Source: Hemibagrus wyckioides (lineage: Eukaryota > Chordata > Actinopteri > Siluriformes > Bagridae). Taken from it: a stretch of 64,000 nt of DNA. The translations under genes were made by a program, and so were the position numbers. How positions within the stretch are numbered: position 1 is the stretch's first letter; each line of letters begins with the position of its first letter. The notes under the pieces are model-generated. The model did not search any database. It was not told where the DNA came from and was given only the letters and a program-made list of their open reading frames with translations. Shown here piece after piece: positions 52,901 to 63,207 of the stretch. The stretch covers positions 6,825,071-6,889,070 of the forward strand of contig NC_080731.1 of the NCBI RefSeq assembly GCF_019097595.1. The letters run 5' to 3'.

Positions 52901-55900
52901 AGGAAACCCCTGCAGCACAAGAAAAAACATGCAAACAAGGCGGAGCCAGGAATCAAAACCCCCAACCCCAGAGGTGTGAAGCAAACGTGCCAACAATCAA
53001 GCATAAAAATAGTATTATATACACCAAATTTTGGAAAAAAGACTGTTAATATGAACCACATCTCACAAAATTTCCCCATGTAAACACATCTGCATTAAAA
53101 TGTATAAAAGTGGACAATCTAAGACATTGCTAGATGTTTCCTTAAAAGGCTTCCTTAAAAATAGGAATCAGGAATTCAGAAATCATTACAGATGAATTTA
53201 GAATTTGTTCCTATAGGTTAATTATTACAAGATAATATTTTAACCACTGACATGTGAGCTAGCTAGTAAATATTGTTAATGCTGTTGTTGTTGTTATTCT
53301 TTCGGCTGCTCCGTGGGATTGCCACAGAAGATCATTTAATCCACATGTTTCGATTTCGCACAGGTTTTACATCAGATGCCCTTCCTGACGCAACCCCTCC
53401 CGTTTAATCCGGGCTTAGGACTGGCACTGAGAGTTAACTCTTCAGTAGCTGGGTTAGCATCCTGCCTGGGAATCGAACCCAGGCCGTGACAATGAGAGTG
53501 CGGTATCCTGCCGCTGGACCACCAGGAGGCAGCTAATTAATATTGTTAATATTATTAGAAAATTATAATAGTTAGGGAATTGACTTGGGAAGAAGGGGGG
53601 ACTCACTTATCCATCTCTTTTCGGATATCCTCTTCAGCCATGCCCTTCAGGCGTGAGTAGAACCACAGGTGCTCCTCAACAGTCAGCTTGTCGAAGAGGA
53701 CATTATGCTGCGGGCACATACCCAGGTTCTGTCGGATGCGCTCCATCTCCGTGCGAATGTCGTGGCCGTATATAGTGGCTGAGCCCGAGGTGGGGGGGAA
53801 CAGTCCCGTAAGGATCGACCTGGAGATCAAAAATACATCAATGACAGTTTGGTTGATCCTCAAGGATTGCTGGTTCAAGCTTTCTGAAGCAGTTACTCCA
53901 AAAAGGGATAAATGGAACCGTATTTTTGGTTCTTGTCTCTGCCTTCATCAATAGACATTATTGTCTAAATCTTCTTCTAGCAAATTCTGTGAACATTAAA
54001 TGCTCAGCATTTGAATGTAGTAGGGAAATCTCTACATCTGCCAACATTTCTATATAAAGCGATTTAGATTTGATTTGATTGATCTTCTTGCAGAACTTAT
54101 TGATTATTAAGATTTATTTCCTTCCTAAGATGTCCTGAGGCTTAAAGGTGAAATATTTACTTTTTATGCTCTATTTAATGGCTATAGTTTGATGATTACT
54201 CTACTGTAGCTAGCTAAATTAATATACAGGAGACATCTATTAAACTTTTCTATTAATCCCCTTAAATTATCTAGATCCAGATAATCTATTACAGTTTCCA
54301 TTTATCTGTTAAATGTTCCTTCTTTAGACTTCCTAAGAGGGCTATTACAGCAGAATTAAAAGCTATCGATGTAGAATCCATTCTTCAGTCTTTGTTCAAA
54401 CAAAACAGATCTAATTTGCTGTCACCATTTCCTCAACACCTTGCTATTGTGTCATGCCCTAAACTGCTGACCCAATGACAAAAGTCTGATCTGTAATGAG
54501 CACCTAACTCTAAAAAGAAATGGAAGTCTCATTTTTAGTCTTAGAGAGCAAAAGCTCATACAGTAGTGATGCAGATGGCTGGCATCATGGCCAGTTTGAC
54601 ACACACCCCCACAGACACACATTTCTCATTCTCACATAGTGGTGGTCTTGCCGGCTCCATTGTGTCCCAGGAAGGAGACAACCTGGTTTTCATGCAGATT
54701 TAAGCTCAGCTTGTTTAGAGCCAGCTTGCTGCCCGTCTTGTAGACTTTAGTGAGCTTGTCTATGCAAACTACCAGAGGTAAGTGACTAGGTTCCTCTTCT
54801 ATTCCACGGGTTTCCTCTGTGGGTATCATACAGATATAAAACTTAGAATCACAAAATCTGTGTTATGTAGTCGTCAATCAGGCACAGCTCTATAATCTGA
54901 AATCAGCAACAACAGCAGTACCTGAGCGTCTGTGCTCCATGGCGCAGGCCTGATCCTCCTCCATCACGCTGAGCCTGGCACTGCTGCCCCAAGGCCACTC
55001 CCAGGTCTCAATCCGACCACTGCCCAACCAATAGGATTTCTGCAGAGGGAAGTACCAAGGGCGAGGCAAACCATACATTCCTGCAGAATGAAAAGAGAAT
55101 CATAGAAACTGAGACAGATCCAGTATATATCTCAGAGACCAGTGAATGAGTGAAACCAGCAAGTGGAAGGTCAACAACTGCCAGTGAAAACTAGATTAAG
55201 ATAAAAATGCTTTCTTGTATGCAGATATAAGTAAAGCATTGGGGTCCTGGTCACTAGACAGGCACTTTAACCAACTAAACTTGATCCAAATGCAGAGATA
55301 TTCCGATAAGAAAACAAATGTATGTAGACGTAGCAAAAAAAATCAACTCAATAATAGCTGTGTTGGGGTTCACCTGGATGCACGGCCTCGATGTACCAGG
55401 TGAGCACACCGTACACAGTTGCGTCGATAATCAGCATGACGATAGACAACAGCAGGTTAAAATCATCGCCCTCTACCGGTGACTGGTTGATGGTGCGCCA
55501 CTGGATGCCCACACCGGCCACCTCGTACAAAGCAAAGTACTTTGAGCCGAGTCCAAAAGCAGTGGTGGACATCAGAGACTGCAGGAAGAGAGGAAGTCAC
55601 ATAAGAACACGGGGACAGATGGCAACTCGTCTACTAGATTCTACTGCCAGATTCAAAAGGCATTTCATATATGTTTGAGATGAGCTTGTGGATGTTTCGT
55701 ACCGCAATACACTTCTCAAAGGCTGTGATCTTGTCATGGGCCACCTCTTCTCTGATGGCTACATACATGTAGGGAACGTAACTCAAGAAATAGATAATTC
55801 CGCCGCAAGCTGAAGCCAGTTTGGCTTTGGAGTAGATCACTGACACAAGAAAGCTAGGAGACAGAAAAGAGCAGAGATCATTCAACAGAACAAACTACTC

Positions 55901-58900
55901 TTCCATATTCCCATACCTCCTGGGGGCATGATGTCATAAAGTGAAATTTCTTTGCTTAGTTAAAGGTATAGTCAGTTGATAATGGCAGAAGTTAGCAAAA
56001 GCTAGTCAAAATGTAAATAAATGCTGTTCCGCCTCTCATCCAACAACGTAATGTTAGTAAAAGAGGTGGAGCTTTGCAAAGAAAGACAGCTCCTTGAGCC
56101 GATCGGTTTGTTAGTTTTTCAGTTTTCCATTTCTCCCATTCCTCGGACCAAACAAGAGAAGAAACTAATATCAAAATAATTACTGCCTCCACCTATAACT
56201 ATAAGTCCCAGCTTGGTAATAGATGGAAAAAAAAAAGATGAAACATCATGATGTGGTCAGCTTCAGCATGATACATTACCAGAACATGATGGTGGCGATG
56301 GCGTATATAGTGAGGAAGAGCCAGATGATAAAGGGGTCGCTGTGGAGGAGGACTCGGCCGTACTTTAATATGGCTGTCAGTGCTGTTACTGATATAGAAA
56401 GCTGCACAAATCCTGTGATGAACCAGGCCACCCAGTGCACAGCATTATTTAAGCCCATCATCTTCATTACCTGAGAGGAATCATCATCATCATCATCATC
56501 ATCATAATTAATGTAGAGTAAATAAATCAAAATCCTATACCAAAAAAAAAGAAAAAACAAACAATCTACAATGAAATATCTTTGTAGGTTGACGTAAGAA
56601 TATAGAGGTTAAAGATGTTGTGAAGCTGCGTAAAGCTCAACCTCTCTCCAGATCCTAGTAACACTGCTTTTCTCCCACATATGCAGTTACACACCTAATT
56701 GCACATCAAGAAATGTATAAATGTTTAAATTGACTGAATTTGTAGAATTAGCTGTGGAAGTAATTGCTTAGTTGGAGCAAGGAAATGACTTTTAAAATGT
56801 TCTTTGTGATCCAGATAGTTGTACACTTAACTACTTCCACTATGGCCAGAAGTACATGGACACTTCACTATCACAACCATATATGCTTGTTTAACATTGG
56901 ATTTATTCCCCTTTACCTGTTATAATTGCCTCTTTCTCTTCTCTGGAAAGGCTTGCAATAAATTTTGGAGCATTTCTGTGAGGAATTGTGTTCATTCAGA
57001 GGTTGGGTGAGAAGACCTGGAGACTTTGCATCCAAAGTGTTTGGGGTTGAGGTCAAAGTTCTCAAGTTCTTCCACTCTATCCTTGAAAGATCATGTCTTC
57101 ATGACATGAAGCTCACTGTGTGCACAGAGGCATTGTCATGCTGGAACAGGTTAGATCCAGTGAAGGTAAATTTTAATGCCACAGCATACAAAGTCATCCT
57201 ATACAATTGTGTGCTTCCATCAGTTTGTTGGCACACCACATGTGGATGTGCTGGTCCACAAACATTGTAGAAAAGATGTTTAGACTTAGCCAATGTTGTA
57301 TAATTTATTTTTCAACCTTAAATATTCACTGTATTCTACGTCGGACCACACTGATGGTTTATTTAAGATGATACCACCTTTCAAAGTTCCTATACTAGAT
57401 TGTAGTGCATAGTGTGTAGTATGTCATTTAGGAGTAGAAAAATAGCTCAGAATCATTTTTCAGGCAATTCAAATCTTTCAATTTCCATCTAATCTGAAAG
57501 GTCACACCCAATGTTCACTCATCTTTCCAGTTACTCAGTGCATATATTCTTCCATGGCATTTAAACTGTATCATTGATAGACAGCATGTGGGTAGCTGAG
57601 ATGAGATGACCTCAGCATGTGCAGCAGTGTTTTTGCGATTGTGGTTTTCAACTGTATTTGTGAGCATGGAGCAGGAAGTGCACATTCTGAGAAACTGTGA
57701 TGAGACATGCGCACACTTCCTTTCCCCTCACTTGGGTCATGTAGACTTTGGGATTGGAAATTGGTCTTCCGCTCTATGACCACTAGGATTAGTTTTAATA
57801 ACATATTATACAAACGGCCTTTCTGACCTCTTTGAGACGATGCTCCTTCTCAGCGACTATGTGTTGGATCATCATGGCCACCGAATAAACCCAGGAGATC
57901 ACCATGCACAGAGGCATCATGTGCTCAATCACAAACAGGAAACTGCAAACATAAGCAGCAGAGAAAATTCATTTTGCCATACAATGCCAAAATTCCAAGT
58001 CTGTAATTTCTCTAACAAGCGTCAGCACCATCAACACGTTCAACTTCACACTTTCACATCCCATTTTCAGACGCCGTTTTCACCATCACTCTGCTCGGAT
58101 TTCTCTAATGATGACTGAAGTGAGAAAATACTGAGGAAGATGAAAATGAGGACAGACTCACTCGTCTCTGGTGTAGCATGGGTAGGGGAACATCTGCACG
58201 TAATTTCCGGGTTCCACAACATCATGTCCAACAAATGTGTTAATGATTGCTCTCTCCATCATATCTAAGACAAGGCAACACACCAGAGTTATTCTTATGT
58301 CAAGGGAATAAAACATCCAACCTCCAACATGTATTGATGCAAAAATCAAATGTTTAGGGATGTGTTTATGTGCAACTTGCATTCTATAATTACAGGAAAC
58401 CTTTTTATGGTTCCTTAACACTTTTTAAATGGCTCTAACATTCTAGCTAAGAGTTGGTTCTCCTTAATCAGGCTAAAATCTTTACAGAGGAAATGTTGAA
58501 ACATTCAATAAATGTTGCCCAAGAGGGACTAACCACAAAATATTAGACACTCTTAGAAAGCGGTCTCTCTGGGAGAAACCCTTAAATGATTTAGCTACCA
58601 AAAAGATAAAAAATTTTAAAAAAAATAAATAAATAAAGTATAGTATAGTATATAACTAATAATAAATTTAAAAAAACAATAACAATAATAAGTGAACTGT
58701 GTTTAGATTTCATTTAAAAAAATGTTTTAGAAAATATTTCTAAAGTTAGAAATAAAAACAATTTTGTGACCACAATATGCCCTTAAATCTAAAAAAAAAT
58801 ATATATATATTATTAATTAATTACTGCACAAACTTTAAGGAAAAAAAAGAATGAGCTATGACTAAAACAGGTTTGATGGGATGAAATACAGAAATATATG

Positions 58901-61900
58901 TAAATAAATGGCATGTATTTGCCTCGTATGAGTAAAGCATAACATTAATGCGTGTTAAAATAATATGGAAACACAAAGGCTTTTCGGGTGGCTAAAAATT
59001 TATATTTATCCAAAGAATCTGTACGATATGAAACGTCACAGTTTTTTTCGACATGGAATAATTCATTGAATTTGCGGATAGAAAATCTCCCTCTCTCAGT
59101 GGGCAGTGTTGTGAGCTCTGTGTTTGTTTATGTTTTCACATTAGTATCGTCTCCGCCCCGTCATATCATCGGTTTCTTATGCTATTGTGTTCACCTGTTT
59201 AGCGTTTAGTTTGGAATACCCCTATGTGCTTCTCCTTGCGGTGTCTTGCCGGTCGTATCGTGTTTCGCTGTATCCAAGCTGTTTTTCTTGTTCCGTGTTC
59301 CTGTATTACTGTGTATGATCATGGATATTCCCACGTCTATCTCTTACTGTTTGTGTTTTAACTCTCTCTCTGGAATAGTTTTCACAGCTCTATCATACCT
59401 CATCTAATCTCACGTTACCTCTCATTTCTGTATAAACATCACTGAATAACTGGATGGTTTAAGATGAGTTAGAACAGGTTTTGTCCAATTCTTGATTCAT
59501 GCGAAGATGAAGATTTTTGCGAAATTATCCCTTTAAACCACCACACTGGGTGCAGTGATGTAAAATGATAAGCTTTTGTTTTTGGCTCCTGCACGAAATA
59601 AAAGAATATGATGCAGTGTTAAAAGCAGCTGAGGCAACACTTTCCACCTGCAAATTCACTGGTGTTCCAAGTTTAACTTAACCAGGTAAGCAGTTTACCA
59701 GGACACACTCCATTCTGAACAAGTCTGCTCCTCCATGGGCATTACCTGAGCAGATGATTTATTGCTCTACTTATGGTTTTGTACAGTATTTTGCTTCAGT
59801 ACAAATTGCAGAAACAATGTGAAAAGTCTGCAAAAAAAAAATATATTCATTCTTTTGCCAATAAAATCACCGAGCTTAAAATGTCTTCATCAGCAACAAA
59901 AAGCATGAGTTATAGAAAAGGCATTTGCTTGAGATGTAGGTGTATGGTATCATAGTTTAAACTCTATACCTTGGATCCAGACAAAGCCGTAGAGGAAGTA
60001 GAACTTGCCGCCGGTGTTGGGTCCCGGGCGCCAGTAAGCTCGTCGGATCTCGTTAGTTTTCTCCGTGAAGCTGGAGTTCTGCCTGATCTTATACTGTACA
60101 TGAGGAGGCAAGGAGCCGTCCTTATTGGTCTGGAAAATAACACCTAAAAGACGAGAAGTCACACATGTAGTCACTAGAACATGCTGTTACACTCACACTC
60201 ACACTAATGCAGCTTGCAGTACAGTCTTGGGAAGAGAAGAAGATTTGGATGAGAAAAACCTTTCACTCACTGGCAAATACAGAGACGTTATCATGGTAGG
60301 CTTGGTTCAGAGTGTAGTTTACGATGCTCTCCTCATCCGGGAAGCCTTTGAATATATCCACACTCACCTAAACCATAAACCATAAACAATAAAAAAAATT
60401 CTTATATAAAGTAATGTTGTCCCATGAAAAACGCTAATAAAAGTAAACGGATAAAACATTCAAGAGTGAAGAGATATTCAGGATTATGTAAGGAATAAAA
60501 AACAACAGTGTGTGCTGTAATAGCGAAGCAATCAGTCACAGGTTGGCGTGATTGATTAATGTTCAGTAACAGCACCCTGAATGTTTTATTTCTCTTACAG
60601 ACTTGCAATTTTCTATCAATTACGGCATTATGTTTTAATGGGTGGATCATTTAGGAAACAAGTTGGATCCTCGGCGTAATGTAAGACGTAGGTAAGAAGA
60701 GAAGGTTGAGTAAGACCTTTGACATGAACTGGGTCCAGCCGCAGGCAGCATTGTCGATGGTGTCGAGCTGCTCTAGCAGCGTGCTGATGTTCGGCAGGGT
60801 GAAATTCTCCTGCATCAGACGTTCTAACAGCTCACTGTCTGAGGCGTTTAGCAGCTCCGGGTGCCTCCGCAGGTCTGAGGTCAGCTATGGAGACAAATCA
60901 CATTATAGCTGTCACATGGAACACAGGGACAGAGACAGGCTGAGAGGACTCAAGTGCAAGTGGGCAAAGCCAAGTTTAGAAAACAGGCTAGAAAACTCGG
61001 CTTGCTAAGCACAGAACAATGGCTTGGTACAGTCACCAACAAAGACACAAAATTAAAACATTGTAAACCCACAAGTGTTTAAATGCTGACATAAAATAAA
61101 ACTTGAAAGAAAATGAAAACAAGTGAGCTTGAAACATGAGGGAAACAGGCAATAAAAAACAGGGACAAAGACAGGACATAGATAAAAACAAAAGCCCAGA
61201 GATACATAAACCAAAAAAATAGAAACAGAACTCAGGTGGCTGCAGGTTGCTGCGCATGCTGCGTAGCTCAGCTCACAGTGCAAAATGGAGATTTGCGACA
61301 TTAGCATAATAATTCATAAGGTAATTCTTTTATACAACAATGTTCCTAAACCATAGATGGCTCTACTTCATAGAATGCTTACAGGTAAACAAAGGCATGC
61401 AAAAACTGACAACTTCCCAGTGATTCCAACTGGCTAGTACCACGGTTTGTAATGACGAAAGTGCTAGTCCTGTTGCCAGTTAATCTGGAAATACTTAACT
61501 TATCCCAATAACAAAATTTTCTGACCCGGACCCTTCCTCCCATTTTATCCAGACTTGGCACTGACACTGAGGGTTAACCCCTTAGTGGCTGGATTGGTTC
61601 CCTGACCGGGAATCAAACCCAGGCCGCAGCACTGACAATGCATGATCCTGCCGCTGGGCCACCAGGGACACGACTGAAGCAGCGCAAGTAATTTGCATTA
61701 AAACAATACTTAATAAATCACTATATTCAATACTTGGCTTGAAAATGATTCTTGGGGGTAGAAAAGCAAAATTAATATTGCACCAATGATATCAATGTTC
61801 TGAGATAAAGATGACTAATTAACTTACTTTGGAGGGTAAAATATGCTCTCAACAAGAGAATTACAGCTTGTAAAAATCTCCACGGTCATTATTTTTATGC

Positions 61901-63151
61901 CTATTGTTAACACCCACATCTCATTATGTAATGGTTCAGCTCGTTAAAAAAAAATATGGAAATGGGACTAGTTTTTAAATAGGTTTGCTCGTCCCACAGG
62001 GCATCCAGACTCCAAACTGGCCACACTTAGTATTGATTAAGAAGCAGTTTACAATTGAATTTGTCAAAAGTCAAAAGCTTGCATTTACAAAATGGTCTAT
62101 TTTTGATTAGAAAATACAGATTTTGTGACAATTCCTCCATCATGGTGCTTTAGATCACTTAGATTTGATGACGGTGTGTTACCTGTTGCAACCATGCCAG
62201 GTGATTGTGCAGTTTGCCCTCCTCCAAGAAAGGTCTGAGCTCAGCCGAAATGTTGAGCCATACTTTAGCATAATGAGTCACGTTGCCTACAAAGGCAAAT
62301 GTCTCATTGGCCTAGAGAACAAAAGTCAAACACCTGAATCATTAACTTGCCCATCTCTCAGACAATAATCAAAAGGAGCCTGGTAGAAACATGCTAAATA
62401 TCTTTAAACATTAAACGCTTAGCAAAAGGGCAGGATGCACACATTCTCAGATCTGTGAGATTTACTTGCCTTTTGAATGACCTTATCCACCTGTGAGCCT
62501 ATGGGTGAGTAGAGGATCTTGGGATTTGTAGTCATAAGGTGGACGAGAAGCCCTAAATTCCGCTGCTCTTTGCTGGTAAAGCCGAGCGAGCTCATGTTAC
62601 CTTGCTTCAAAGCTTCTGGCTCAATAATCCTGGTAAAAAAAGTGTGGATTTAGTGACCTCAGAAGGGGCTCTGCATGTAAAGATGACCAGATAGCCACAC
62701 TAACACAAACACACCTGTTATTTCCACACAGAATGGGCTGCAGTCCAGCCCATAGCTGCACGAATGCAGAGAACTGTGAGTGAGGATTATCTGCCTGAGT
62801 GTCTTTCCCCTCAGCAGGGTTTTCAGTGGTGTTGGTACCCCAGGTGGTGGTGTTGGAGTTCCAGGTGGCATTGTTAGCAGAAAAAGAAGTCTGGTGTCCT
62901 GCACATGCACCTTTGGGCAGCAACTTGGCCAGGCCTGAGAGCAGATCCACATCTTTGAGCAGCTTCTCTACCTCAGCCAGGTCTTTCAGCAAAGCACCCA
63001 GGTGAGACTGAAATGGCAGAGCTGAAGCATTGGTCTGTTCCAAATTTAACTGTGGGGATGGAGGGACAGGAGAATGATGGTGTTAACTGAAGGAGACAGA
63101 GGTATAGTACTTGAGACAGGAAATGACAGACAGACAGATAGACAGATAGAC

Positions 63152-63207
<56 letters not shown>

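Larger units (their letters stand above)
49754..54816 (-). other. ABCA2: ABCA2 nucleotide-binding domain 1 (four exons)
   Basis: First ATPase site. Walker [11 protein letters not shown] closes exon 54816-54636. The Q-loop [11 protein letters not shown] lies in exon 53819-53607. The signature [10 protein letters not shown] and Walker [13 protein letters not shown] lie in exon 52447-52251. The switch histidine in [11 protein letters not shown] lies in exon 49933-49754. All catalytic elements are intact. The Tc1 element sits in the intron between the Walker B exon and the switch-histidine exon. Confidence 0.93.
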
